Shown here: in pieces, positions 43,036-52,364 of the stretch
How positions within the stretch are numbered: the first letter of the stretch is position 1
How the letters are laid out: the number at the start of each line of letters is the position of its first letter
From: Aquimarina sediminis
GTDB taxonomy: Bacteria > Bacteroidota > Bacteroidia > Flavobacteriales > Flavobacteriaceae
Assembly: GCF_002895435.1 (NCBI RefSeq)
Contig: NZ_POYJ01000009.1
Coordinates: 124,001 to 188,000, forward strand
Direction: 5' to 3'
DNA: 64,000 nt
The notes under the pieces: generated by a model
The model's input: the letters and a program-made list of their open reading frames with translations, nothing else
What the model was told of the DNA's origin: nothing
Databases searched by the model: none
Position numbers and translations under genes: made by a program

Positions 43036-44043
43036 TCATTTATTTTGAAAAAACAATGCTTTAAACTGTTTTTCAGGCTCTTTTTTCAATAGATGAATAT
43101 AATAATAAGATTTTAGGAATCCTTTTCCATAACCATAAAATTGTATCAAGACTGCCAGAATTGATTGAAAGCCGATAGAAATGTTTTTATATTCTAAAGT
43201 TGCTCCTATAAATATCAACCCTAAATACCCAACAAGTAAAGCTATAAAATACCAAATACCAAAAAGCAAACATAAAACCGAAAACAATACACCGATTAAA
43301 AACAAAGCAGGAAACCAATAGGTTAATTTAGCGGTCTCAGGATGCCATTGATTTAAAATTGGTCTAACGAGTCCAAACTTATTAACCTGGATATAAAATT
43401 TTTTCCAAGAAATCCTTCTTTTGTGGTACACCTTAGCATCAGGAATTAAGGCAGTATCATATCCTAATTTCCATAATCTAATAGTCAAATCAGGATCCTC
43501 TCCAGGGTGTATGTTCCCAAATCCCTTTGAAGCATGAAAAGCTTCTTTTGACAATCCCATATTAAAACTTCTGGGCTGAAATTTACCCAATGTATTTTTC
43601 CTTCCTCGAATCCCTCCCGTAGTTAAATAAGATGTCATGCTATAACTTATTGCCTTCTGAAGATTTGTAAAGCTTTGGTGGGCATCATCAGGACCACCAT
43701 AACAGTGTACAAAAGTAGTGGATAAAAACTGCTCTACTTTAGACAAATAGTTTTTTGGCAATATGACATCGCTATCCAAAATAATAAAGTAATCTCCTTT
43801 TGATTTTTGCATACCATAATTACGAGAATCACCTGGTCCTGTATTCTCTTTTTGATAATAGCTTATAGACAAACTATTGTCAAAACTCTTAATAACCTCT
43901 TCAGAAGTACTAGAGGATCCATCTTCTACAATAACAATTTCATATGCCTTAGCATAATCCATTGCCATCATACTTTCTAACAACTCCCGAATCTCATTTG
44001 GTCTGTTGTACACGGGTACGATAAAAGAAAAATACATTTCCAT
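43036..44043 (-). CDS. Family 2 glycosyltransferase, membrane associated
   Basis: A 335-residue glycosyltransferase. The GT-A domain starts FSFIVPVYNRPNEIRELLESM and carries the nucleotide-sugar motif ILDSDVILP and an EDGSSS block, with HPGEDPDLTIRL as the acceptor-side acid. Two hydrophobic segments near the C-terminus (about residues 260-310) anchor it. The ATG at 44043 was chosen because the -7 element ends just before it; the extension from 44079 would run through that promoter. It probably builds an envelope polysaccharide; the sugar is unknown. Confidence 0.9.
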   Translation of the reverse strand: MEMYFSFIVPVYNRPNEIRELLESMMAMDYAKAYEIVIVEDGSSSTSEEVIKSFDNSLSISYYQKENTGPGDSRNYGMQKSKGDYFIILDSDVILPKNYLSKVEQFLSTTFVHCYGGPDDAHQSFTNLQKAISYSMTSYLTTGGIRGRKNTLGKFQPRSFNMGLSKEAFHASKGFGNIHPGEDPDLTIRLWKLGYDTALIPDAKVYHKRRISWKKFYIQVNKFGLVRPILNQWHPETAKLTYWFPALFLIGVLFSVLCLLFGIWYFIALLVGYLGLIFIGATLEYKNISIGFQSILAVLIQFYGYGKGFLKSYYYIHLLKKEPEKQFKALFFQNK

Positions 44044-44047
44044 ATCA

Positions 44048-44055
44048 CAAAGGTA
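44048..44055 (-). promoter_or_regulatory. -7 promoter element, leaderless, for the glycosyltransferase-ybbR-coaE operon
   Basis: The minus strand reads TACCTTTG, a perfect TAnnTTTG, ending four bases before the ATG at 44043 and lying just beyond the fabI terminator. Confidence 0.55.
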
Positions 44056-44062
44056 GATAACA

Positions 44063-44096
44063 AAAAATCCCATTACCAATTAAGAATGGGATTTTT
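44063..44096 (-). terminator. Intrinsic terminator of fabI
   Basis: A 12-bp stem (44063-44074 with 44085-44096) with core TCCCATT/AATGGGA and flanking A/T runs, 34 bp past the fabI stop. Confidence 0.85.
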
Positions 44097-44129
44097 ATAT
44101 TTTATACTATTAGTTTTTTATAGCTCTTA

Positions 44130-44948
44130 CTATTCTTCTTCTACAAACTTATCCATAACAAGCTGGCTTACTCCCATGTTAGAGAAACCTCCATCATGAT
44201 ATAGATTTTGAAGTGTTACTTTTTTCGTAAGATCAGAAAACAATGTCAGCGTATAATCTGCACATTCTGCAGCAGTTGCATTTCCTAGCGGTGACATTTT
44301 ATCTGCATATTCTATAAATCCATCAAAGCCTTTTACTCCTTTTCCTGCAGTTGTAGGCGTTGGGGATTGAGAAATTGTATTTACTCTTACCTTACTATCT
44401 CTTCCGAAAAAATATCCAAAACTACGAGCAATAGACTCTAAATATGCTTTGTTATCAGCCATATCATTATAATCAGGAAAGACTCTTTGTGCAGCCATAT
44501 AGGTTAATGCCACAACGCTTCCCCATTCATTCATTGCTTTCTTTTTATATAAGGTTTGCATTGTTTTATGAAAAGAAAGAGCCGATACATCCCATCCTTT
44601 TTGACTCCAGTCATAATTAAGATCTGTATAATGACGTCCTTTTCTTACATTTACAGACATCCCGATTGAATGAAGGACAAAATCTAATTTACCTCCCAAA
44701 ATTTCCATTGATTTTTCTATAAGGTTTTCCAGATCTTCTAATGAAGTAGCATCCGCAGGTATAACCTGAGCATTAGTCTTTTCTGCAAGAGTATTTATGG
44801 CTCCCATTCGCATAGCGACTGGAGCATTGGTAAGTACAAAGCTTCCACCTTCTTCGTGAACACGCTCTGCTGTTTTCCAGGCTATGGAGTTTTCATCCAG
44901 TGCCCCAAAAATAATTCCTCTTTTACCTTTTAATAAATTGTATGACAT
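44130..44948 (-). CDS. fabI: Enoyl-[acyl-carrier-protein] reductase (NADH), FabI type
   Basis: A 272-residue short-chain dehydrogenase that makes the final reduction in each round of fatty-acid synthesis. N-terminal IIFGALDENSIAWKTAERV, the FVLHSIG segment after the nucleotide-binding part, and the FabI-type catalytic pair in DYNDMADNKAYLES (Tyr and Lys seven positions apart) are present, with SQSPTPTTAGKG. It is a single-gene unit between a long leader and its own terminator. The target of triclosan in other bacteria. Confidence 0.95.
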   Translation of the reverse strand: MSYNLLKGKRGIIFGALDENSIAWKTAERVHEEGGSFVLTNAPVAMRMGAINTLAEKTNAQVIPADATSLEDLENLIEKSMEILGGKLDFVLHSIGMSVNVRKGRHYTDLNYDWSQKGWDVSALSFHKTMQTLYKKKAMNEWGSVVALTYMAAQRVFPDYNDMADNKAYLESIARSFGYFFGRDSKVRVNTISQSPTPTTAGKGVKGFDGFIEYADKMSPLGNATAAECADYTLTLFSDLTKKVTLQNLYHDGGFSNMGVSQLVMDKFVEEE

Positions 44949-45773
44949 TTAATTATAAATTAAAGTATGGTTATACGAGCGGTAAAGATAATAAAACGCC
45001 CCAAATCACAACCAATCAAAATAGAATTTAGTTTAGCTCTTATAAAATCTAAATTACAGAAAGCCTTTTAACTTTATACTCCTCTAATCTTATAATGCAT
45101 TATAAATAACTAAATACATTTAATTGTTTCCATAATAAAACATCTCGATTCTCCTGATTTTTATAAATACCTAAAATAAATCTCAAGTTATGTTTTAAGA
45201 ATATTTTAACAAAAAAATATAAATAAATTAAGAGTAAAATAGATTTTAATTAAAAATTCAATCAACTCAAATTAAGAAGCTAATTAGTTGATTTTTATTA
45301 ATATATAACCTATATTTGATATAATACATTATACATCAAGTTTGTTTTTTTTACAATCCCCTTGATTTGACGTAAACTTTAGTAATTGTATTTTACTAAA
45401 AATAAACCTCCCCAAGATGTAGTATACTATTTCTCCCCTTAGAAAAAGTATTGTGTAGCAAATATCGTCCCCCCTTAGAATCTTTTAAATAATTAATTAA
45501 GATTGTTCTACGATGATTTTTTTTGATTGTCTAAAAAGAATACCCTTGTTTCTTGATTGATGCAATTAGGTTGCTAATCATCAAGAACATAACAATATTC
45601 TTTTCGGACGTTAGAAGGAATTTAGTATGTAGTCAACAATTGATCAATTTATGCTATTATGAAAACAAAATTACCAGACTACTTAACCACAACCATCACA
45701 TGTTTTTATTTTTTGAATTATTAAAGTAAAAAAACTGGGCTTTTTCTAATAAACTAATAAAAACTTGTTGCGT
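44949..45773. promoter_or_regulatory. 825-bp gene-free region between fabI and the surface-adhesin operon
   Basis: A long AT-rich stretch between divergent units. It contains two copies of CCCCTTAGAA (45436-45445 region and 45471-45480), an imperfect hairpin CTTGAT...ATCAAG (45552-45585) and only a weak, one-mismatch -7 for fabI. No reading frame of note was found; a 21-codon frame near 45659 is not convincing. It probably carries the promoter and long leader of the adhesin operon. Confidence 0.5.
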
Positions 45774-48671
45774 ATGAAATCTATTCTATCAAGTCTCTTT
45801 ACCAAGAGAATCATCTTTGTTATAGGTATTCTCATATTTTTTTCTTGTTGCACATGTGCTTATAGCCACTCTGCATTAAAAAAGGATACAATAACCCTGA
45901 GTACAAATCCCACACCTCTTTCTCCACTAAATCTTACCATCATTAAAATACAAGATGCCACCATTATTGGAAAATGCTGCGATGGGAAAGCAAAAGCAGT
46001 TGCCTCAGGAGGTAAACCTGGTTACACATATCAATGGAGCCCATCCGCATTTAATCAAAATACAGCCATAGCAAAATTTCTTGTTAGCGGTACACATAGC
46101 GTGACCATAACCGATGCCAGCGGAGCACAAATAACCAAGAGTATTGATATTGAATGCTTAAATACATGTAACCTCAAAACTACCAATACTACAACTCATA
46201 TTTTGTGTAAAGGTGAAGCTACAGGAGCAATTGATTTAACAGTCGACCAAGGAACTCCTCCTTATACTTTTGCCTGGAGTAATGGCGCTACCAGTGAAGA
46301 TTTAACCAACCTGACCGCCGGAACATACACAGTAATTGTTACAGATGCTTCAAATTGCACTTCTACAAGTTCTATTACTATTAACGAACCTATTGAGCCC
46401 CTATCTGTTTCTATTAGTTCTGTTACAAATATTAGTTGTAATGGTGCAGGGCAATTTACAACCACAGGTACTGGTGGCACCCCTCCCTATTTGTATTCTA
46501 TAGATAATGGTGTCAATTATCAAATAAGTGAAACTTTTGCTGATCTTACTAAAGGAAACTATACTATCCTTATTAAGGATGCTAATGATTGTACCTCTAC
46601 GGCATGCGCAACAATTTCTTTTAATTGTACCAACGCCATAACAGATATTAATAATACTTTTATCAACACTCCTGTTTCAGGCAATGTATTGACCAATGAC
46701 AAAGATTTTGAAGGAGATACGCAAACCGTAACCACCACAACAATAACGACAACAGAAGGAGTTATTCTAACTATTGAACCAAACACAGGAATATACACTT
46801 ATACTCCTCCTCTAGACTTTATAGGAGAGGATTCTTTTGAATATACCATATGTGATAATGGCACCCCTATTGCCTGCGACACGGCAAATGTCTATATAGA
46901 AGTACTACCAGTAGAAAATCCTGAAAACAAACCTCCAATTGCTAACCCAGACACTGCAATTACCGAGATGAATATTGCAGTAGACGGCAATGTATTAATA
47001 AATGATTTTGACCCGGATAACGATCCAATCACAGTTACAACAACAACTGTAAGCTCCATTGAAGGGGTTTTAGTGACTATAAATCCTTATAATGGCAAAT
47101 ACACCTATTCTCCTCCTAATGGGTTTATTGGTAATGACACTTTTTTATACACCATTTGTGATAATGGCACCCCTGCCTTATGCGACGCAACGATTGTTGT
47201 CATCACAGTGCTCAACAACCAGTGTAACACCACTTTTGCTAATGATGATGCATATTTCTCTGCATGTCAGGAAATAAATGGAAACATATTAGATAATGAT
47301 TTTGACCCAGAAGATGACGCACAAATTGTAAATACTACTCCTCAAAATAATGTTGATAATGGAACCTTAATTCTTAATACAAATGGAACCTTTACTTACA
47401 CCCCTAATTCTGGATATTCAGGCACAGATAGTTTTGTATATACAGTATGTGATGACAACTCCCCTGTTTCAGCATGTGACCAAGCTACAGTTTATATAAC
47501 CATTTCTAACAGCCCCCCTCCTGATTTGACAAATTGCAATGTTACAGATCAAATAATCGAATGTAATGGAACAGACAATGAAACTATAGCCGACATCTGG
47601 AATGCAAATAATATTTCAGAATTAGAATCCTGTATTACTGACATCTGTAACTCAGATTTTACTGGAAAAATAACATCTAATTATGATTTTAATAATTTTA
47701 ATAGCTCCTGTGGTCTGGGTGGTGACATAGAAGTAGTATATACCATTACTGATAACGGTCAAAATACTACAACTTTAACAGCCACTCTTACACTTAAGGA
47801 TTCTACTCCTCCAGATCTAACTCTGTGTCTAATTGAAGATATAACACTACAGTGTACTACAACAAACATTGAAGAAATTGTTGATCAATGGAATGATGAT
47901 AACATTATTTTATTAGAAAGCTGTGCAATCGACAATTGCAATGATGGTACAACAGTCGTAATTACTTCTGACTATGACTCAAACAACATAAACAAAGGTA
48001 TCCTAATCGTAGAATACATCGTAACTGATGATTGTAACAATGAAACTAAACTATCTGCCAAAGTAACAATAGAAAACAATATCGAAATTATAAACGATAT
48101 AAGCCTATGTATTCTTGATGAAACAGAATCACAAATCTTTGACCTATTTGATCTACTTGAGAGTGATTTTGATATTAACGGTACCTGGGAAATTACATCA
48201 GGAAACGCAACTATACTTGATGATCATTTTTTTGATCCCTTAAGCATAGAACTAAGAAATGAAGATGATTCTGAAATCATTTCACTACGTTACACCAATG
48301 ATAGTTCGGCTTGTATAGCATCTCTAGAAACAACGATAGAAATACACAATAGATGTGGAGTGTTTTCCTGTGGCGAAGATACTATCAAAATTTCAAAAGT
48401 TATCACCCCTAATGGAGATTCGTACAACGAATACTTTGCGGTGAATGGTATTGAAAATTGTGGATACGTCGTAGATGTCAAAATCGTTAATCGCTGGGGA
48501 GCAATCGTATACAAGTCTAATGATTATCAAAACGATTGGAACGGAACCGTACATAGATCTTCTTTAGGGTCAGCTAATCAAGTACCAAGTGGTACATACT
48601 ATTATATAGTAACCATTAATAATAGCGGTCTAAAACCATTTAGCTCACCACTATACATTGGAACAAAATAA
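45774..48671 (+). CDS. Large cell-surface adhesin with SprB-like repeats and gliding-type C-terminal domain
   Basis: A 965-residue exported protein. After a signal region come about three SprB-like repeats (residues 57-285; for example YTFAWSNGATSEDLTNLTAG), three cadherin-like/Big_9 domains (about 288-580; each with NVLTND or NVLIND, and YTYTPP), two Cys-paired repeats (about 582-755; IIECNGTDNETIADIWNANN) and a terminal gliding-motility-associated C-terminal domain (about 870-965: KVITPNGDSYNEYF, IVNRWGAIVYKS, DWNGT, VPSGTYYYIV). That last domain is the type B sorting signal of the type IX secretion system. The ATG at 45774 was chosen; the frame begins at a TTG nine bases before. It forms a cassette with the next two genes. 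Confidence 0.9.
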   Translation: MKSILSSLFTKRIIFVIGILIFFSCCTCAYSHSALKKDTITLSTNPTPLSPLNLTIIKIQDATIIGKCCDGKAKAVASGGKPGYTYQWSPSAFNQNTAIAKFLVSGTHSVTITDASGAQITKSIDIECLNTCNLKTTNTTTHILCKGEATGAIDLTVDQGTPPYTFAWSNGATSEDLTNLTAGTYTVIVTDASNCTSTSSITINEPIEPLSVSISSVTNISCNGAGQFTTTGTGGTPPYLYSIDNGVNYQISETFADLTKGNYTILIKDANDCTSTACATISFNCTNAITDINNTFINTPVSGNVLTNDKDFEGDTQTVTTTTITTTEGVILTIEPNTGIYTYTPPLDFIGEDSFEYTICDNGTPIACDTANVYIEVLPVENPENKPPIANPDTAITEMNIAVDGNVLINDFDPDNDPITVTTTTVSSIEGVLVTINPYNGKYTYSPPNGFIGNDTFLYTICDNGTPALCDATIVVITVLNNQCNTTFANDDAYFSACQEINGNILDNDFDPEDDAQIVNTTPQNNVDNGTLILNTNGTFTYTPNSGYSGTDSFVYTVCDDNSPVSACDQATVYITISNSPPPDLTNCNVTDQIIECNGTDNETIADIWNANNISELESCITDICNSDFTGKITSNYDFNNFNSSCGLGGDIEVVYTITDNGQNTTTLTATLTLKDSTPPDLTLCLIEDITLQCTTTNIEEIVDQWNDDNIILLESCAIDNCNDGTTVVITSDYDSNNINKGILIVEYIVTDDCNNETKLSAKVTIENNIEIINDISLCILDETESQIFDLFDLLESDFDINGTWEITSGNATILDDHFFDPLSIELRNEDDSEIISLRYTNDSSACIASLETTIEIHNRCGVFSCGEDTIKISKVITPNGDSYNEYFAVNGIENCGYVVDVKIVNRWGAIVYKSNDYQNDWNGTVHRSSLGSANQVPSGTYYYIVTINNSGLKPFSSPLYIGTK

Positions 48672-48681
48672 AAAGGAATTG

Positions 48682-49626
48682 ATGATGGGGATTGTAAAAA
48701 ACAAAATAACAGCACTACTAACACTATGCATTAGCTCTATCGGCTTAGCGCAACAGTTACCTCAGTTTACACAATATATGTTTAACACCGTATCAATAAA
48801 CCCTGCTTATGCAGGAAGCAGAGAGACATTGAGCATAGTAGGTCTACATAGAAGTCAATGGACCGCTATACAAGGAGGACCAGAAACACAAACATTATCA
48901 ATACACTCCCCGTTACAGAATGAAAAAGTAGGAGTTGGATTATCCATAATACGAGATGCTCCTGGTTTTGAAAACTACTTATATATCTATGGTGATTTTT
49001 CTTACTCTATCAACCTTACCGATAGTTCTAAATTAGCTTTTGGACTAAAAGGTGGAGTTACCAATTATAATCTGGATCAGGAGTTTTTAAATGACCCAGA
49101 AGTTACCCAAGATCCTTTTTTTGGAAATTATTCCAATCGATGGAATCCTAATATTGGAGCTGGCTTATACCTTCATTCAAACAAATGGTACTTAGGGGTA
49201 TCTGCCCCCAGAATACTAAACACTGATAACAACCATACTACCGAAACATCTTCTGTAGAATACGTGGCTTTAGAACGCATAAGCTACTACCTCACAGGAG
49301 GGTATGTTTTTAACCTCTCTACTAACACTAAACTAAAACCATCAACTCTTCTAAAAGCTACTAATGGCGCACCAATTTCTATTGATTTAAATGCCCACTT
49401 CCTATTCTATGAAAAATTCTGGTTAGGTGGATCGTACAGGTACAACGAATATACTTCCTCAATTGGAGCTTTAGCAGATTTTCAGGTATCAAAGCAATTT
49501 AGAGTCGGTTATGCCTATGAACATTTTATATCTGACATAAGACCCTATCTAGGGGGTACTCATGAAATATTACTTTTGTATGAATTATTCAACGAAAAAC
49601 GCGTTAAATCTCCTCGGTATTTTTAA
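48682..49626 (+). CDS. Type IX secretion system membrane protein PorP/SprF family
   Basis: A 314-residue outer-membrane beta-barrel protein. The family signature QLPQFTQYMFNTVSINPAYAG, here shortened to QFTQYMFNTVSINPAYAG, follows a signal peptide, and GLHRSQW and GGSYRY continue the pattern. PorP/SprF proteins help place a specific partner adhesin on the cell surface; the partner is very likely the upstream adhesin. It starts 10 bp after that gene; ATG 48682 or 48685 is probable, each behind an AAAAGGAA stretch. Confidence 0.93.
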   Translation: MMGIVKNKITALLTLCISSIGLAQQLPQFTQYMFNTVSINPAYAGSRETLSIVGLHRSQWTAIQGGPETQTLSIHSPLQNEKVGVGLSIIRDAPGFENYLYIYGDFSYSINLTDSSKLAFGLKGGVTNYNLDQEFLNDPEVTQDPFFGNYSNRWNPNIGAGLYLHSNKWYLGVSAPRILNTDNNHTTETSSVEYVALERISYYLTGGYVFNLSTNTKLKPSTLLKATNGAPISIDLNAHFLFYEKFWLGGSYRYNEYTSSIGALADFQVSKQFRVGYAYEHFISDIRPYLGGTHEILLLYELFNEKRVKSPRYF

Positions 49627-49636
49627 TTATACTAGC

Positions 49637-51586
49637 ATGACAAATAGAACTTCTTTAATACTCACATTATTATTCTCCTCTCTTGTTTATTGCCAAAAAG
49701 TAAAAGTTGCCGATAAGTATTTCAGAGACTTTGCATACATAAAAGCAGCAGAGTTATACAAAGAAGCTTTGAAAAAAGAAGACAGTACAGAACATATCTT
49801 ATCTAGAATCGGTGATTGTTATTATAATAATTCTAATTCTAAAGAGGCTTATTTTTGGTATACCAAAGCCGTAACTAAACACAACAAAACACATCCAGAG
49901 TATATTTTCAAATACATTCAGATTTTACGTAGTATGGGCAAGTACACTGAAGCCAACAAATGGCTTCAAAAATTTAAATCCCTACAGAAAGACAGTAGAT
50001 ACGCTAACGATTTTGAAGATATAAGCCTAGAAAAATTTGAAGAACTATCTACCCCAAAAGATATTCATATTCGTGTGACTAATTTAGAATCAAATAGTGA
50101 ATATTCAGATTTTGGTGGATTTGAGTTAACCAGAAACCTTTATTTTTCATCATCAAGAATAGATGACAGTACTACAGGAAAAAAGAAAATATACAAATGG
50201 AATGGAGAGCCTTACCTAAATATATACCAATCAAAAATTGATAGAATCGATTCTCTTATTGTAGTTAGCAACATCATTCCTCTTGTATCGAATACTATAA
50301 ATTTAAAAAACGAACATGAAGGAGCACTGGCAATGACAAAGGATGGAAAAACACTCTATTTTACCCGAAACAATACTAACAAAAGAAAAAAAACATCCTA
50401 TGACAAAGGAGGTAACTCTAACTTAAAGTTGTACAGAGCCAAACTTCAAAATGACCAATGGTCCGCAATTGAAGAATTACCTTTTAATGACAAAGCATTC
50501 TCTACAGGTCACCCCGCACTAAGCCCAGATGAAAAGACTCTATATTTTGTATCTGACAGAAAAGGTGGGTTTGGGCAGTCTGATCTATATAAAGTAGCTA
50601 TTAATGATAATGGTACTTTTGGGGAAATTAAAAATTTGGGAGGTGAAATCAACACCCCAGGGCGAGAAGTATTTCCTTTTGTTGCCGAAGATTCTACGTT
50701 ATACTTTTCTTCTGATAGTCATATTAATCTTGGTTTTTTGGATATCTACAAATCTAATATCCTAAAAAAAAGAACGAATGAAAAAGTGACTATTAAAAAC
50801 ATGGGAGCACCTTTTAATAGTGGTAGTGATGACTTTGCTTTCTTTATAGATCCTTCTGATCATTCTGGTTATTTCTCATCTAATAGATCTGAAGGCAAAG
50901 GAGGTGATGATATTTACGCTTTTGATTGGTATAAATGCAAACAAATACTAACTGGCGTAACATATGATAAACTAACCTTACTAATACTACCAAAGGTCGT
51001 CGTAAAACTTATTGATGAAACGGGTAAAATTATTGCTACTACAACATCAAATGAAAATGGCACATATACTTTTGAAGAAATATCCTGTGGTAAAAAATAT
51101 TCCTTACTTGCTACAAAATCCAACTATAGATCAGATTCTAAGATTTTTTTTACAACAGCAGTTGATAAAAATGAAGTAAAAATAGATATGCATCTAACAC
51201 CTTTAATCATAAAAAAAGAAATAGTGGTCAATCCTATCTTTTTTGACTTTGACAAACATAATATCCGTGCGGATGCCGCATATGAATTAGAGAATATTGT
51301 TAACGTAATGAAGGACAATCCAAAAATGGTTATAAATATCGAATCGCATACAGACAGTAGAGGAAGCAATAAATACAATCTAAAACTATCTAATAAGCGA
51401 GCTAAATCTACTAGAGATTATATTTTGTCGAGAGGAATTTCTCCTGATAGAATACCCAATGCTATAGGTTATGGAGAATCTCAATTATTAAACAAATGTG
51501 GAATTACGAAGGGACAACCCTGCACAGAAAAAGAGCATGAAGAAAATAGGCGATCGGTGTTTTTAATCCTTAATGACTACCTATAA
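49637..51586 (+). CDS. OmpA-family protein with TPR and PD40 propeller domains
   Basis: A 649-residue periplasmic/outer-membrane protein. Signal peptide TSLILTLLFSSLVYCQ is followed by TPR-like helices (about residues 25-130), PD40 beta-propeller repeats (about 150-440; LSPDEKTLYFVSDRKGGFG, SSNRSEGKGGDDIYAF), a carboxypeptidase-regulatory-like beta domain and an OmpA peptidoglycan-binding domain (FFDFDKHNIRADA, NIESHTDSRGSNKYN, LSNKRAKSTRDYI). It closes the adhesin/PorP cassette and would tether it to peptidoglycan. The ATG at 49637 starts the signal peptide. Confidence 0.9.
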   Translation: MTNRTSLILTLLFSSLVYCQKVKVADKYFRDFAYIKAAELYKEALKKEDSTEHILSRIGDCYYNNSNSKEAYFWYTKAVTKHNKTHPEYIFKYIQILRSMGKYTEANKWLQKFKSLQKDSRYANDFEDISLEKFEELSTPKDIHIRVTNLESNSEYSDFGGFELTRNLYFSSSRIDDSTTGKKKIYKWNGEPYLNIYQSKIDRIDSLIVVSNIIPLVSNTINLKNEHEGALAMTKDGKTLYFTRNNTNKRKKTSYDKGGNSNLKLYRAKLQNDQWSAIEELPFNDKAFSTGHPALSPDEKTLYFVSDRKGGFGQSDLYKVAINDNGTFGEIKNLGGEINTPGREVFPFVAEDSTLYFSSDSHINLGFLDIYKSNILKKRTNEKVTIKNMGAPFNSGSDDFAFFIDPSDHSGYFSSNRSEGKGGDDIYAFDWYKCKQILTGVTYDKLTLLILPKVVVKLIDETGKIIATTTSNENGTYTFEEISCGKKYSLLATKSNYRSDSKIFFTTAVDKNEVKIDMHLTPLIIKKEIVVNPIFFDFDKHNIRADAAYELENIVNVMKDNPKMVINIESHTDSRGSNKYNLKLSNKRAKSTRDYILSRGISPDRIPNAIGYGESQLLNKCGITKGQPCTEKEHEENRRSVFLILNDYL

Positions 51587-51618
51587 TCAAAATACACCTC
51601 AAATCAATATAACCAACA

Positions 51619-52113
51619 CTACCTTTTAATAAAAATATTAGTAAAAAATAATACTCCTTCCTTATTCTGTTCTACAGAAATATCGAATTCTGTATAATCT
51701 CCTTCTATAGTACGTCTATGGCTATCACTTTTTAGCCAAGCATTAACAACAGATTCAGCCGAAGAATATCCATACCCTACATTCTCTGCTACTTTACTTG
51801 CTCCAGCATTAGCAATAAGATATGATTTACGCTCATGAAAATAATCATGCGACATATTATTCTGTTTGATCATGTAATCTGTATGGGTATATGCTTGAGA
51901 TTTTACAATATCTAAAGATTCTAAAACATTCAAACCTTGAGAAACTCTATAGCTGTTTATTAATTCTAAAATTTCAATCTCAATTGATTTAACTTCAGGA
52001 ACGACAAATTCCTTATCCGTAGAACTTATATTATCTTCAATATTTTCTGGCGAACACGAAAACAATAGTATTGCTACATAAGCAATACAGACAACTCTTA
52101 TAGGTAATTTCAT
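51619..52113 (-). CDS. CAP-domain (SCP-like) lipoprotein
   Basis: A 164-residue lipoprotein (signal KLPIRVVCIAYVAILLFSC, lipobox LFSC). The CAP domain begins LELINSYRVSQGLNVLE, has the His-bearing HTDYM and MSHDYFHER segments and the signature AENVGYGYSSAESVVNAWLKS, split here as AENVGYGYSS plus VVNAWLKSDSHRR. CAP proteins in bacteria have been linked to envelope and host contacts; no enzymatic site is certain. It converges with the OmpA-like gene. Confidence 0.88.
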   Translation of the reverse strand: MKLPIRVVCIAYVAILLFSCSPENIEDNISSTDKEFVVPEVKSIEIEILELINSYRVSQGLNVLESLDIVKSQAYTHTDYMIKQNNMSHDYFHERKSYLIANAGASKVAENVGYGYSSAESVVNAWLKSDSHRRTIEGDYTEFDISVEQNKEGVLFFTNIFIKR

Positions 52114-52364
52114 AATTTGGGGGCTGTAGATTTGGGACTACTGACGCAAACTACAAAATAAAAACTCACAAATCTGGCAAAAAGTGTTAAAATCGATAAA
52201 AAAACACACCTTTTGTCGTATTATATTGCTATTAATCGATAAAATACTCAGTTATAAAATCAAGAAACCTCAAATACGAACTTAACCTTTAACTCTATCT
52301 ATGATAAGTACTTTACTTAGATAAATTTGGGTTACTGATATAAGAAAGCAAGTTCTTTCACCTC

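Noticed and set aside
45659..45724. A 21-codon frame in the adhesin leader
   Set aside because: Very short, no conserved pattern and no terminator or -7 element; probably chance.
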